Assembly (NCBI GenBank): GCA_024279425.1
Contig: JAJRRO010000133.1
Span: 84,759 to 148,758, forward strand
Source: Bacteroidota bacterium
GTDB taxonomy: Bacteria > Bacteroidota > Bacteroidia > Flavobacteriales > Flavobacteriaceae
DNA length: 64,000 bases
Direction: 5' to 3'
Within the stretch, counting starts at the first letter, position 1, and every line of letters begins with the position of its first letter. This document shows, one piece after another, positions 36,844 through 47,226 of the stretch. The translations under genes and the position numbers were made by a program. The notes beneath the pieces are model-generated. The model saw only the letters and a program-made list of their open reading frames with translations. It was not told where the DNA came from and did not search any database.

Positions 36844-39108
36844 CTAAAACCAATACCCAAGGCTAAAAAAGAAATGACTTGTGCCCTCCGGAGACCATGA
36901 ATACATTACTTGTAAAGGCCCCATAAAGGATTCCAATCCATAACTGATTCCATACCCTGAATAATTGGGTTCTGTAAACCATTCCCCTGTTCTAAAAAGA
37001 TCATCATCAACATTTGCGAAATTTGCGGAGAACATGAAATGGTTTTTAGGTGCAAATTCTAAATCTAACCTGCCATATGCCTTGACATAACTGTTCCCTG
37101 GCAAGGCCAGATAATCATATCCAATAAAAGGTACAAAATTGTTGATAAGGTTGTTGCCGTAACCTCCTAGGACAAAATCGAAGGCTGTAACACCTGAAGT
37201 TCCCAATTTAAACCCTCCTTCTGTTTCAATATTCATGGATAGATTTCCCAATAATGGTATTGCAAATCCAAACCTCCCCTTTGCCACTGAGAATTCCTTA
37301 AAATTATCATTGAAGTCTGATGACAAAACGTAAAAATGAAAATCCCCATTAAAATATAACCCTTTCGAGGGAAAGTACCTATCATCATAGGTATCTAATT
37401 TTAATTGGCCATAAGAACTATAATAATTACTTTTTTCGAAATAAGTCCTTTTTTTATTTGAATTTATCGCCAATTGGGTATTGTCCCCTACCAAATCAGT
37501 TAAAGTCCTGGTACTATATCTTAAAAACTTATGTTCAACTCCTAAACTAAAGGCGAACTCTTCTTGCCAAACCGTTTGTAGATACATTTGGTTGGTGAAA
37601 TCCAGAACATCAAAATTCAAACGGTTCAAATTAATTCCCACTGGAACCTGAAAGTTGCTTTTGATCAAGTCAAAATCAATCTCTTTTTCAAAATCATTGA
37701 ATCTTGAGTTTACACCAAAACTCCAATAGGATCCTTTATCGATGTAATATTGCAGATTATAACGCACATTGTCTCCTAAGATCAAATCAAAAGAAGCTAC
37801 ATCATCACCAAATATTAAATTTTTGTATGTCAAATTCAGGATAGCGGCACTTTTATATAAATCGTCATAATGTGCGCCCAATTTTAAAAAAGTCTTGTTC
37901 TGGGTCTCATCCAATTTTAAAATCAAATCTTCACCATCACCATCGGACAATAGCTGGTATCTAATGGTTTTAAAATTGCCAGTTGCAGCCAAGTTGCTTA
38001 TTCCTTGTTGTAATTTTCCAAAAGTGGTCTTATCGCCCAGTCTAAATCTAAGTTTGCCTTTTACATAACCTCTTGTGTACCGATTATTATCATTCCTTAA
38101 AATAAGTCTTGTGACCATTAAGCTATCCACGGAAGTAATAGACTTAACCATTTTCTTTTCTCTTTTCTGGAGAGTGGCAATTTTTTTCAAATCCTCAAAT
38201 TTATCTCTTGCGGCAATTTCCCCTTTCTTTATGATTTGATTGTCCAAATCAAAATCCATCACTGAAAACTCTTGCATATTGGGTTTAATATATATATCGG
38301 TCAGTTTTGATTTCTCGATCATATATTCTGCCGCCCTATAGTTGTTTATTTGAAGTAGAATCTCAGTTGCCGAGAGCAATGCATTTCTATCCCTTAGTCC
38401 GTGTTGTACATCAACCCCAATAATTATGTCAGCACCCATTTTTTTGACTTCTTCAATAGGATAATTATTGACAACCCCACCATCAATAAGGACTTTGCCA
38501 TTTACGGTCGAAGGTTCAAACAATGACGGCAAAGCTCCACTAGCCATAATGGCCTCCGGCAAGTATCCATTATTTAACACGACTTCTTCCCCGGTCTCTA
38601 CATCTGTGGCTATACAGACAAATGGAATGGGTAATTCACTAAAGTCATTGATATCTTTAACATGGTATAAATATCTAACCAGTTCGTGATATATATTTTG
38701 CCCGCCGGAATAGGCAGAAGGAATCGCGATCTTGAAATTGTCAAACGGTAGTTTTATTGCATATCTTTCGGAATCCTCCTTTTCATAAAATGTTTTCACG
38801 CCTCGGGGAAGATTATCACTAATCAGTTTATTGAATTCTATATTCCTGAAAATAGAATCAAGTTCGGAAGCGGTATAGCCAGAAGCATACAAGGCACCAA
38901 TAATAGCCCCCATACTGGTACCCCCGATATAATCAATTTTAACACCAGCTTCCTCAATTACTTTAAGCGCTCCAATATGAGCCATACCCTTAGCCCCGCC
39001 ACCGCTTAATACCAAGCCTATTTTCGGAGCCCCTTTATACTCTGAATCTTGGGATTGGGTTTGAAAAGCCAAAAACAGGAACAAAATTATCGTGACGTTT
39101 TTTTTCAT
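36844..39108 (-). CDS. Patatin-like phospholipase with beta-barrel (PlpD type)
   Basis: A 754-residue outer-membrane protein. I start at the ATG at 39108, which gives a signal peptide (MKKNVTIILFLFLAFQTQSQ). The patatin domain (about 28-220) carries the glycine-rich oxyanion loop GLVLSGGGAKG, the nucleophile GGTSMG and the catalytic Asp in LIDGGVVNNYP. A POTRA-like region and a Omp85-type 16-strand barrel (about 310-754) follow, ending SLGYWF. This is the type Vd (PlpD) layout, in which the barrel carries a lipase to the surface. It is encoded right after uvrC, with the longer frame overlapping the uvrC end. Confidence 0.9.
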   Translation of the reverse strand: MKKNVTIILFLFLAFQTQSQDSEYKGAPKIGLVLSGGGAKGMAHIGALKVIEEAGVKIDYIGGTSMGAIIGALYASGYTASELDSIFRNIEFNKLISDNLPRGVKTFYEKEDSERYAIKLPFDNFKIAIPSAYSGGQNIYHELVRYLYHVKDINDFSELPIPFVCIATDVETGEEVVLNNGYLPEAIMASGALPSLFEPSTVNGKVLIDGGVVNNYPIEEVKKMGADIIIGVDVQHGLRDRNALLSATEILLQINNYRAAEYMIEKSKLTDIYIKPNMQEFSVMDFDLDNQIIKKGEIAARDKFEDLKKIATLQKREKKMVKSITSVDSLMVTRLILRNDNNRYTRGYVKGKLRFRLGDKTTFGKLQQGISNLAATGNFKTIRYQLLSDGDGEDLILKLDETQNKTFLKLGAHYDDLYKSAAILNLTYKNLIFGDDVASFDLILGDNVRYNLQYYIDKGSYWSFGVNSRFNDFEKEIDFDLIKSNFQVPVGINLNRLNFDVLDFTNQMYLQTVWQEEFAFSLGVEHKFLRYSTRTLTDLVGDNTQLAINSNKKRTYFEKSNYYSSYGQLKLDTYDDRYFPSKGLYFNGDFHFYVLSSDFNDNFKEFSVAKGRFGFAIPLLGNLSMNIETEGGFKLGTSGVTAFDFVLGGYGNNLINNFVPFIGYDYLALPGNSYVKAYGRLDLEFAPKNHFMFSANFANVDDDLFRTGEWFTEPNYSGYGISYGLESFMGPLQVMYSWSPEGTSHFFFSLGYWF

Positions 39109-39130
39109 CTTGAAGAATAGGTCGCAATTT

Positions 39131-40918
39131 TTAGTGAAATGTTTCATAAATTCTTTTTGCCTTTGCAATTCCCACAACATTAGCTAGGTCTTTGATTGAT
39201 GCTTCCTTGATTCTTTTGACCGATTTGAATTTTTTCAGCAACTCCTGGGCCGTTTTTTCGCCTATTCCATCAATACTTTTGAGTTCTGAACCAATGGCCG
39301 CCTTACTTCGTTTATTCCTATGAAGGGTAATGCCAAAACGATGCGCTTCATTTCTTAGTTGTTGAATAATTTTCAAGCTCTCCGATTTCTTATCCAAATA
39401 TAATGGTATCGGGTCTTCAGGGAAATAAATTTCCTCAAGCCTTTTTGCGATACCAACAATTGCAATTTTTCCGCGTAGCCCCAAAATATCCAGACTTTTA
39501 AGTGCCGAAGACAGTTGTCCCTTTCCTCCATCAATTACGATTAACTGTGGCAAGGGTTTTTGTTCTTCCAATAGCCTTTTATATCTTCTATAAACCACTT
39601 CCTCCATAGAAGCGAAGTCATCTGGCCCATCAACGGTTTTAATGTTGAAATGTCTATATTCCTTTTTAGATGGCTTTCCATTCTTAAATACAACACATGC
39701 CGCTACCGGATAACTGCCTTGCATGTTGCTATTATCAAAACATTCTATATGTCTGGGCTCTTGCGACAAACGAATGTCTATTTTCATTTGGGCCATGATT
39801 CTATTCGTATGCCTATCGGGATCTAGAATCTTTGTTTGCTTGAACCTTTCTTGTCTAAAATATTTGGCATTCCGAATAGATAGATCCAAAATCTTTCTTT
39901 TATCGCCCAATTTGGGAACGGTAACCTTAAGATGTGGTTCGGCCACAACTTTAAAGGGCAGGTAAATTTCCCTTGATTCCGAATTAAATCGCTGTCTTAT
40001 TTCGACCATCGCCAGCTGCAATAAATCCTCATCTCTCTCATCCAATTTTTTCTTGATTTCCATGGTATGTGAACGGATAATGGAACCATGTGAGAGCTGT
40101 AGAAAATTTACGTAGGCAAAAGAGTCATCTGTTATAATTGAAAAAACATCAACATTGTTGATTTTGGGATTGACTATGGTTGTTTTTACCTGATAATTTT
40201 CGAGTACGTCTACCTTGTCCTTAATTTGTTGGGCTTCTTCAAATTTCATTTCATCAGCCAGTAATTTCATTTGGTTTTTAAAATACTGAAGTGAAGATTT
40301 AAAATTACCTTTGATTATATCTCTGATTTCCATCACTTGACGATTATAATCCTCACTGCTCTGCAAACCTTCACAAGGACCTTTGCAATTGCCCAAATGA
40401 TATTCAAGACATACTTTATATTTCCCCGCCAATATCTTTTCTTCGGATAAATCAAAATTGCATGTGCGTAGTGGATATACACTCCTGATCAATTCCAGCA
40501 AAGTCTTAACAGTATACATACTGGTATATGGGCCAAAGTATTCCGATCCATCTTTAATTAACTTTCTGGTAGGAAAGATTCGAGGAAAACGTTCTTTTTT
40601 AATGCAGATCCAAGGATATGATTTATCATCTTTAAGTAGAACATTGTATCGTGGGCGGTACTTTTTTATAAGATTGTTTTCCAATAACAGGGCATCAGAC
40701 TCTGTTGCCACAACAATATGCCTTATACTGTCTATCTTTTTTACAAGTATTCTGGTTTTACCATATTCATGGTTTTTAGTAAAATAGGACATGACCCTCT
40801 TTCTAAGGTCTTTCGCCTTACCAATATATAAAATCTGGCCCTCATCATCATAAAACTGATATACCCCTGGACTTTTAGGTAAGGTCTTTAATTGTATTTC
40901 AATAGGTAAATCGGACAT
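39131..40918 (-). CDS. uvrC: Excinuclease ABC subunit C
   Basis: A 595-residue UvrC, which cuts DNA on both sides of a lesion in nucleotide excision repair. The N-terminal GIY-YIG nuclease (SPGVYQFYDDEGQILYIGKA) is followed by the UvrB-interacting region (KLLADEMKFEEAQQIKDKVD). The C-terminal RNase H-like nuclease contains HIECFDNSNMQGSYPVAACV and VIDGGKGQLSSAL. A helix-hairpin-helix pair ends the protein (IDGIGEKTAQELLKKF). Confidence 0.97.
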   Translation of the reverse strand: MSDLPIEIQLKTLPKSPGVYQFYDDEGQILYIGKAKDLRKRVMSYFTKNHEYGKTRILVKKIDSIRHIVVATESDALLLENNLIKKYRPRYNVLLKDDKSYPWICIKKERFPRIFPTRKLIKDGSEYFGPYTSMYTVKTLLELIRSVYPLRTCNFDLSEEKILAGKYKVCLEYHLGNCKGPCEGLQSSEDYNRQVMEIRDIIKGNFKSSLQYFKNQMKLLADEMKFEEAQQIKDKVDVLENYQVKTTIVNPKINNVDVFSIITDDSFAYVNFLQLSHGSIIRSHTMEIKKKLDERDEDLLQLAMVEIRQRFNSESREIYLPFKVVAEPHLKVTVPKLGDKRKILDLSIRNAKYFRQERFKQTKILDPDRHTNRIMAQMKIDIRLSQEPRHIECFDNSNMQGSYPVAACVVFKNGKPSKKEYRHFNIKTVDGPDDFASMEEVVYRRYKRLLEEQKPLPQLIVIDGGKGQLSSALKSLDILGLRGKIAIVGIAKRLEEIYFPEDPIPLYLDKKSESLKIIQQLRNEAHRFGITLHRNKRSKAAIGSELKSIDGIGEKTAQELLKKFKSVKRIKEASIKDLANVVGIAKAKRIYETFH

Positions 40919-41486
40919 TTATTGGCCAATGGTTTTAGTATTCAATATGCCATGTTAAATTACTATGTTTTTGAATAAACAAATGCACTTTAGCTATTTT
41001 TAACTTGGCCATTTTGAAATTATATTAGAAACTTCTTTTTTGAACTGGATAAAATACTGTTTGTTTTCTTGTGTCGGTTTTTACTTTTTGTTATTTATCT
41101 AACGGAGTCGGAAAAATAATTGCCCATTTCGCCAAATTAATTACCTTAGCTAAGCAAGTGCTATACGTCTTAAAAGCAGTTAACCATTCAATAAGTGGTT
41201 GATTATTAGGTTTTTACTTTCAACAACGTATATTTCAACAACTCTTCCATCGACTAAATCGTTAATGTTTTTATAAAAAGATGCGTTTCATCGATAAAAA
41301 TGTGCACTTAATGGGTTTTTTATCTATATTTAGATAATTAAAATCAAGTTTGGCATGGACAGTTATATTATCACTTTAGGCACGTATTTAATACTGATGT
41401 TATTTTTCAAAGTATATATCGCCGTTGCGGCCAAAGAATAGACACTCCATATTTTGATTTGTCGTAAATGTTCAACCTACTCTTAA
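40919..41486. other. Long intergenic region before the folate cyclo-ligase gene
   Basis: About 570 AT-rich bases. The only open stretch that looks protein-like is a 28-codon ATG frame at 41355-41441 (MDSYIITLGTYLILMLFFKV then YIAVAAKE), a single membrane helix. The rest shows no gene, RNA or repeat that I can support. Confidence 0.3.
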
Positions 41487-42056
41487 ATGTTGAAATCTGA
41501 TTTACGGTTAAAGTACATTGAACTTCGAGACAAACTTCCCAAGAAAGAGTTACTAGATTCCAGCTTAATCATTGCAAATAAATTATTGGAGCTTCCCATT
41601 TGGAAATTTGAGTATTATCATTTGTTTTTGAGTATTTCTGAAAAAAAGGAAATTGACACCTCCTTTGTCCTATCAATTCTACAGGGTCGCGATAAAAATG
41701 TGATTCTACCCAAAATCCAAGACGAAAGACTTGTTCACTATTTACTTACAGACAGTACAGCCATTAAAAAGAATAAATGGAACGTACCTGAACCCATTGA
41801 TGGAATAGAAGTAAAACCTTTTAAAATTGACGTGGTTTTTGTACCCTTACTTGCCTTTGATATCCATGGCAATAGAGTTGGGTATGGTAAGGGGTATTAT
41901 GATGGCTTTCTAAAGGAATGTAAACCCGACGTGCTAAAAATAGGATTGTCGCTCTTTGAAGCCGAGGATGAAATTATCGATGCCTTTGAGAAGGATATTC
42001 CGCTTGATTATTGCGTTACTCCTAGTACGTGCCATAGGTTTTCCTCAACTACTTGA
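41487..42056 (+). CDS. 5-Formyltetrahydrofolate cyclo-ligase
   Basis: A 189-residue enzyme converting 5-formyl-THF to 5,10-methenyl-THF with ATP. The C-terminal ATP/phosphate signature is VPLLAFDIHGNRVGYGKGYY, followed by DGFL. The N-terminal part fits the family (SDLRLKYIELRDKL). It stands alone on the plus strand and converges with lspA, 8 bp away. Confidence 0.92.
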   Translation: MLKSDLRLKYIELRDKLPKKELLDSSLIIANKLLELPIWKFEYYHLFLSISEKKEIDTSFVLSILQGRDKNVILPKIQDERLVHYLLTDSTAIKKNKWNVPEPIDGIEVKPFKIDVVFVPLLAFDIHGNRVGYGKGYYDGFLKECKPDVLKIGLSLFEAEDEIIDAFEKDIPLDYCVTPSTCHRFSSTT

Positions 42057-42064
42057 TTTTCTTC

Positions 42065-42706
42065 CTATATTACTTCTAGTTCGGCCTCATTCTTGTCTCC
42101 AAATGCCTTTTTATTAAATACAAGTAAAATACCAACACCCGTGCTTATAGCCGTATCCGCAACATTAAATACGGGATCAAAAAAGCTAAACTGATTACCA
42201 CCGAAATAGGGCACCCAAGCCGGCCAAGTAGTATCTATCAATGGAAAATATAACATATCAACTACTTTTCCGAAAAAGATTCCTCCGTAGGGCTCATCGG
42301 AAAATAGTGTTGCCACTTGACCTCTACTTTCATCAAACATAACACCGTAAAAGACAGAATCCAAAATGTTGCCCAAAGCACCTGCAAAAATCAGTGATAC
42401 TGCCAAAATCAGGGTTTTTGAAGATTGTTTTTTAATACTATCAAAAAGCCAATACCCAATTCCGGCAACCGCAAATAGCCTGAATATCGTTAGTATTAAC
42501 TTGCCTGTTGATTCTGCCATCGGTAAAAAATCACTTAATTTGGCACCCCATGCCGCTCCGGAGTTCTCAATAAAATGAATCTTGAACCATTCAAATACCT
42601 CATAAGAATCTGTTAAGGCAAAATGGGTTTTTATATAGATTTTACTGGCTTGGTCCACTATCAAGACCAAAAGAATAATCAACAAAGGTTTCTTAATACT
42701 CATCAA
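42065..42706 (-). CDS. lspA: Lipoprotein signal peptidase (signal peptidase II)
   Basis: A 213-residue inner-membrane aspartyl protease that removes signal peptides from prolipoproteins. It has about four membrane helices. Signature elements are VDQASKIYIKTH, ENSGAAWG, and the two catalytic aspartates in GALGNILDSVFYGVM and FNVADTAIS. It is longer than the E. coli enzyme because of an extra loop between these (about 130-170), as is usual in Bacteroidota. An upstream or second Met gives a start within one codon. Confidence 0.95.
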   Translation of the reverse strand: MMSIKKPLLIILLVLIVDQASKIYIKTHFALTDSYEVFEWFKIHFIENSGAAWGAKLSDFLPMAESTGKLILTIFRLFAVAGIGYWLFDSIKKQSSKTLILAVSLIFAGALGNILDSVFYGVMFDESRGQVATLFSDEPYGGIFFGKVVDMLYFPLIDTTWPAWVPYFGGNQFSFFDPVFNVADTAISTGVGILLVFNKKAFGDKNEAELEVI

Positions 42707-42737
42707 TAAAAATTATAGAAAGGCAAAAATAGGTATA

Positions 42738-43361
42738 TTATTCGGTTTTCCTTAAGTAGATGTTCCCTGTAATACTAGATAGGTCAAATATATTGTTTCC
42801 CTCAGGAATCACCTCTTTTGAAATACGCCCATAACTAGTATTTGATTTTATGATAGCTCCACTACTCTCAATATAAATATCCCCACTTTGCGTGATTACT
42901 TGGGCAGATTTCGAAACATTCTTAAGGTTACAAATGCCGTCATCCATGGTAATTCTTAAATCATTGTAAGACCCCTTTGTTGTAACATTACAATTCGTTC
43001 CAAAAAGATTGACTTTCATATTTTTAGGGATTTGTATTTTCAAGGAAATCGATATGATCTTATGGGCACTTAGCTTGTCATTCGGCTTTATAAAACCGGG
43101 ATGAAATCCTGCACTGATATGTGTTGAAGATTCCCTATCCTCAATTTTCAGTAAAAGGTCATTCTTATATTCCCCATCAATGAGTGCCTCAACGATAATA
43201 TCCTTTGAGGTCGATGTTGATAAATCTACCTTGAAACAATTTTCGGTATCTATCAGTATGTTAACTGTATTTGGATTGAGGATAGATTTCTTTACAACCT
43301 TTTGAGCACTCATAGCGTTCAGGCCCAAAAAAAACAATAACATAATTCTTACCTTCTTCAT
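42738..43361 (-). CDS. Exported beta-rich protein, DUF4097-like
   Basis: A 207-residue protein with a signal peptide (residues 1-19). The rest is rich in beta strands with Ser/Thr/Asn repeats (TKGSYNDLRITMDDGICNLK, then ITQSGDIYIESSG), the pattern of DUF4097-type adhesin-like proteins that form a right-handed beta solenoid. No catalytic residue is evident. It lies in the same direction as lspA and the DksA-like gene, between two terminator-like hairpins. Confidence 0.75.
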   Translation of the reverse strand: MKKVRIMLLFFLGLNAMSAQKVVKKSILNPNTVNILIDTENCFKVDLSTSTSKDIIVEALIDGEYKNDLLLKIEDRESSTHISAGFHPGFIKPNDKLSAHKIISISLKIQIPKNMKVNLFGTNCNVTTKGSYNDLRITMDDGICNLKNVSKSAQVITQSGDIYIESSGAIIKSNTSYGRISKEVIPEGNNIFDLSSITGNIYLRKTE

Positions 43362-43376
43362 TCAATAGAGCAAAAA

Positions 43377-43395
43377 AAACGCCCACTGGGCGTTT
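43377..43395 (-). terminator. Terminator after the DksA-like gene
   Basis: Stem AAACGCCCA / TGGGCGTTT with a short loop. On the minus strand a run of T follows it. It ends the ileS-DksA-like transcript. Confidence 0.75.
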
Positions 43396-43399
43396 AAAT

Positions 43400-43783
43400 T
43401 TATTTTTGCATGTTTTTTGCCTCTATGCTCAGCGTCGCATGGGGCACTAATTTAAGTCGTTCTTTATTAATGAGTTTCCCTGTAACACGACATATACCAT
43501 AGGTCTTGTTCTCAATGCGCAACAGTGCGTTCTTTAAATCGCGAATAAATTTTTCTTGACGAATGGCCAACTGGGTATTCGCTTCTTTACTCATGGTCTG
43601 GGAACCTTCTTCGAAGGCCTTAAAAGTAGGCGAGGTGTCGTCCGTACCATTATTACCATCGTTCATATACGAACTCTTTAACAGGTCTAAATGGCTTTTT
43701 GCCTTTTCTATTTTTTCTTCTATCAAAGATTTGAATTCTTCTAAATCTTTATCTGAATATCTGATTTTTAAATCTTCTACCAT
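43400..43783 (-). CDS. DksA/TraR-family protein lacking the zinc finger cysteines
   Basis: A 126-residue DksA/TraR-type RNA polymerase-binding protein. I chose the ATG at 43783 (MVEDLKIRYSD); the longer frame runs into ileS. The coiled-coil arm is at about residues 10-80. The C-terminal globular part contains YGICRVTGKLINKERLKLVP and ATLSIEAKN. Only one cysteine remains of the four that bind zinc in classical DksA, as in other flavobacterial members. It sits 5 bp after the end of ileS and is probably co-transcribed with it. Confidence 0.9.
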   Translation of the reverse strand: MVEDLKIRYSDKDLEEFKSLIEEKIEKAKSHLDLLKSSYMNDGNNGTDDTSPTFKAFEEGSQTMSKEANTQLAIRQEKFIRDLKNALLRIENKTYGICRVTGKLINKERLKLVPHATLSIEAKNMQK

Positions 43784-43787
43784 TATA

Positions 43788-46700
43788 TTAGTGTTTTTCA
43801 ATAAACAATTTAGTGTTGACTTCGTCGAAAGCAATTGCCGTACCATTTTCCAAAATATCCTCGAAATCCAATTCAGCCGTTAAGGTTTCTGCCTTAATAT
43901 ATTTTAAGTTGCTTGCTACGGCATTTTCAACAAAACCATCTTTTTGGATTTTTATGTCAATTTTGTCGGTTACCTCATAACCAGATTCCTTTCTAATATT
44001 TTGAATTCTGTTTACAAGTTCCCTAGCAATACCTTCCTTTCTAAGGTCATCATTGATAGTTATATCAAGGGCTACCGTTAGCGGTCCCTGACTCGCAACT
44101 AACCAACCTTCAATATCTTGGGAAGATATCTCTACATCCTGTAACTGTAATTTAATGATTTTATTTTCAATTTCCAGTGATATTTCTCTCTCCTTCTCAA
44201 TTTTTTGGATGTCTTCCTGTTGCAACGTACCAATACTTTGCGCAATTTGCTTCATTTCCTTTCCGAATTTTGGTCCTAAAACCTTAAAATTAGGCTTGAT
44301 TCTTTTCACCAAAATACCTGATGCGTCATCCAAAAGCTGAATTTCCTTGACATTGACCTCAGATTTAATCAAATCCGCAACCGCCTCAATTTCCTTCCTT
44401 TGAATATCATCCATTACCGGAATCATAATTTTCTGCAAGGGTTGGCGCACTTTAATTTTTTCTTTTTGCCGTATCGAAAGCACTAATGACGATATGGTCT
44501 GGGCCTTGGCCATTTTGCTCTCCAATTCCTTATTGATCACCGAATCATCACAGACTGGGAAGTGTGATAAATGAACACTTTCAAACGTGTCCTTTCCTGT
44601 GGCATTGGCCAAATCCTTATACATCCGGTCCATAAAAAATGGAGCTACAGGTGCCGATAGTTTTGTAACAGTGATTAAGCAAGTGTACAGTGTTTGATAG
44701 GCCGAGATTTTATCTTTTTGATAATCTCCCTTCCAAAACCGTCTTCTACACAATCTCACATACCAATTGCTAAGATTTTCCTGAACGTAATCTGAAATGG
44801 CACGGGTGGCACGGGTAGGCTCATAATCATCATATGCCCCGTCTACCTTTTTTATCAATGTATGTAATTCTGACAAGATCCAACGGTCAATTTCCGGACG
44901 TTCATTGAGTGGGACATCGTCTTCGGTAAACGAGAACTCATCGATATTCGCATACAATGCGAAAAAAGAATAGGTATTGTACAAGGTTCCGAAGAACTTT
45001 CGTTTTACTTCGACAATACCTTCGATATCAAATTTTAAATTATCCCACGGATTCGCATTTGAAATCATATACCATCGTGTGGCATCTGGCCCATATTGAT
45101 CCATAGTTTCAAATGGGTCAACAGCATTGCCGAGACGTTTCGACATTTTTTTACCCTCTTTATCCAATACCAAGCCATTTGAGACTACGTTTTTATAGGA
45201 AACGGAGTCAAAGACCATCGTTGCGATGGCATGCAATGTATAAAACCATCCCCGTGTTTGATCAACACCTTCGGCAATAAAATCTGCAGGGAAAGTCTCT
45301 CCCTTATCGATTAGGTCCTTTTTTTCAAAAGGGTAATGCCATTGCGCATAAGGCATTGAGCCACTGTCGAACCAAACATCTATTAAATCACTTTCGCGTT
45401 TCATGGGTTTCCCAGATTTGGAAACCAATGTTATTTGATCAACAATATTTTTATGTAAATCTATTTTTTCGTAGTTCTCCTCACTCATATCGCCAACAAC
45501 AAAATCAGCGAAAATATCTTCTTCCAAAACACCTACTTCAATGGCCCTGGACATCTCATTTTTAAGCTCTTCAACAGAACCGATTATCAACGCCTCTGTA
45601 CCATCTTCAGTCCTCCATATAGGCAAAGGAATCCCCCAATAGCGCGATCGCGAAAGGTTCCAATCGTTCGCATTGGCCAACCAATTTCCAAATCTCCCTT
45701 CACCCGTGGCCTTAGGCTTCCAATTAATGGTTTGGTTTAAGGCGAACATTCGGTCTTTTACATCTGTTATCTTAATGAACCAAGAGTCCAACGGATAATA
45801 TAGAATAGGTTTGTCTGTACGCCAACAATTAGGATAGCTGTGCACGTATTTTTCGACCTTAAAAGCCCTGTTCTCTTCTTTTAGTTTAATGGCAATCTCA
45901 ACATCAACTGATTTTTCAGGAGCTTGGCCATCATCATAATATTCATTCTTGACATATTTACCCCCCAGCTCATTCATTTCTGGTCGAAACTTCCCTTGCA
46001 AATCTACTAGCGGGACCGGGTTATTGTTTGCATCCAAAACCAACATGGGCGGTACTTCGGGAACTGCCTGTTTTGCCACCATAGCATCATCTGCTCCAAA
46101 AGTAGGCGCCGTATGTACTATTCCTGTACCATCTTCAGTCGTTACAAAGTCGCCTGCTATAACTCGAAAAGCATTTTCTGGATTCTCGTAAGGCTGGGCA
46201 TATGGCAATAATTGATTATATCTTATCCCTACCAAATCTTTTCCAACTGCTTCCGCTATAATCTTATATGGAATCTTTTTATTCTCTTTAGAAAAATCAA
46301 TGAAATCCTTATCACTTTCAGATTCAATAAACTTCCCACTAAATTGTTTCCCTACTAAGTTCTTTGCCAGAATGACCTGTATGGGCTCATATGTATACTG
46401 ATTGATGGTCTTTACTAAAACATATTCTATTTTAGGCCCGACCGTCAATGCGGTATTCGAGGGAAGTGTCCATGGAGTCGTCGTCCACGCCAGGAAATAG
46501 ATATTACCCTCGATACCATCAAAAACGGATAGGCTTTCTTTTTTAACCTTGAACTGGGCCACTACTGTGGTATCTGTAATGTCTTGATATGTACCGGGTT
46601 GATTAAGCTCATGTGAGCTTAATCCTGTTCCTGCCTTTGGGGAATAGGGCTGTATTGTATAGCCTTTATAAATAAGGCCTTTGTCATAGATTTGTTTCAA

Positions 46701-47186
46701 AAGCCACCAAACAGATTCCATATATTTGGACTTGTAGGTGATATAAGGGTCATCCATATCTACCCAATACCCTATTCTGTCGGTCATTTCATTCCAGACA
46801 TCAGTATAACGCATCACCGCCTTTTTACAAGCCGCATTATACTCCTCGACTGAAATTTTTACTCCAATGTCCTCTTTGGTAATGCCCAATTCCTTCTCAA
46901 CTCCCAATTCAATGGGCAAACCATGGGTATCCCAGCCAGCTTTACGCCTAACCTGATAACCTTTCATGGTCTTATAGCGAGGGAAAATATCCTTTATGGT
47001 ACGTGCCATAACATGATGAATCCCTGGCATTCCATTTGCTGAAGGCGGACCTTCGTAGAATACATAGCTAGGATTGCCCTCTCTGGTTGAAACACTTTTT
47101 TCAAAAATATTATGTTCTTTCCAAAATTGGAGCTCGTCCTTAGCCACCTTGGGTAAATCCAATCCCTTGTATTCCTCAAACCTCAT
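43788..47186 (-). CDS. ileS: Isoleucyl-tRNA synthetase
   Basis: A 1132-residue class I synthetase of the long type 2 form. The HIGH motif is the variant GIHH in PPSANGMPGIHHVMARTIKD, and KMSKR follows in EGKKMSKRLGN. The editing domain lies between them (about residues 190-420), with TWTTPWTLPSNTAL typical. The C-terminus is long (about 850-1132) and has no zinc-binding Cys cluster. A consensus -7 promoter element precedes it at 47219-47226. Confidence 0.97.
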   Translation of the reverse strand: MRFEEYKGLDLPKVAKDELQFWKEHNIFEKSVSTREGNPSYVFYEGPPSANGMPGIHHVMARTIKDIFPRYKTMKGYQVRRKAGWDTHGLPIELGVEKELGITKEDIGVKISVEEYNAACKKAVMRYTDVWNEMTDRIGYWVDMDDPYITYKSKYMESVWWLLKQIYDKGLIYKGYTIQPYSPKAGTGLSSHELNQPGTYQDITDTTVVAQFKVKKESLSVFDGIEGNIYFLAWTTTPWTLPSNTALTVGPKIEYVLVKTINQYTYEPIQVILAKNLVGKQFSGKFIESESDKDFIDFSKENKKIPYKIIAEAVGKDLVGIRYNQLLPYAQPYENPENAFRVIAGDFVTTEDGTGIVHTAPTFGADDAMVAKQAVPEVPPMLVLDANNNPVPLVDLQGKFRPEMNELGGKYVKNEYYDDGQAPEKSVDVEIAIKLKEENRAFKVEKYVHSYPNCWRTDKPILYYPLDSWFIKITDVKDRMFALNQTINWKPKATGEGRFGNWLANANDWNLSRSRYWGIPLPIWRTEDGTEALIIGSVEELKNEMSRAIEVGVLEEDIFADFVVGDMSEENYEKIDLHKNIVDQITLVSKSGKPMKRESDLIDVWFDSGSMPYAQWHYPFEKKDLIDKGETFPADFIAEGVDQTRGWFYTLHAIATMVFDSVSYKNVVSNGLVLDKEGKKMSKRLGNAVDPFETMDQYGPDATRWYMISNANPWDNLKFDIEGIVEVKRKFFGTLYNTYSFFALYANIDEFSFTEDDVPLNERPEIDRWILSELHTLIKKVDGAYDDYEPTRATRAISDYVQENLSNWYVRLCRRRFWKGDYQKDKISAYQTLYTCLITVTKLSAPVAPFFMDRMYKDLANATGKDTFESVHLSHFPVCDDSVINKELESKMAKAQTISSLVLSIRQKEKIKVRQPLQKIMIPVMDDIQRKEIEAVADLIKSEVNVKEIQLLDDASGILVKRIKPNFKVLGPKFGKEMKQIAQSIGTLQQEDIQKIEKEREISLEIENKIIKLQLQDVEISSQDIEGWLVASQGPLTVALDITINDDLRKEGIARELVNRIQNIRKESGYEVTDKIDIKIQKDGFVENAVASNLKYIKAETLTAELDFEDILENGTAIAFDEVNTKLFIEKH

Positions 47187-47218
47187 CCTATCTCTGATAT
47201 TGCTTTAAATTAAGGCTG

Positions 47219-47226
47219 CAAAATTA
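47219..47226 (-). promoter_or_regulatory. -7 promoter element of ileS
   Basis: On the minus strand, TAATTTTG matches the Bacteroidota -7 consensus TANNTTTG, about 33 bp before the ileS start. No clear TTTG is seen at the expected distance upstream, so this rests on the -7 element only. Confidence 0.45.
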
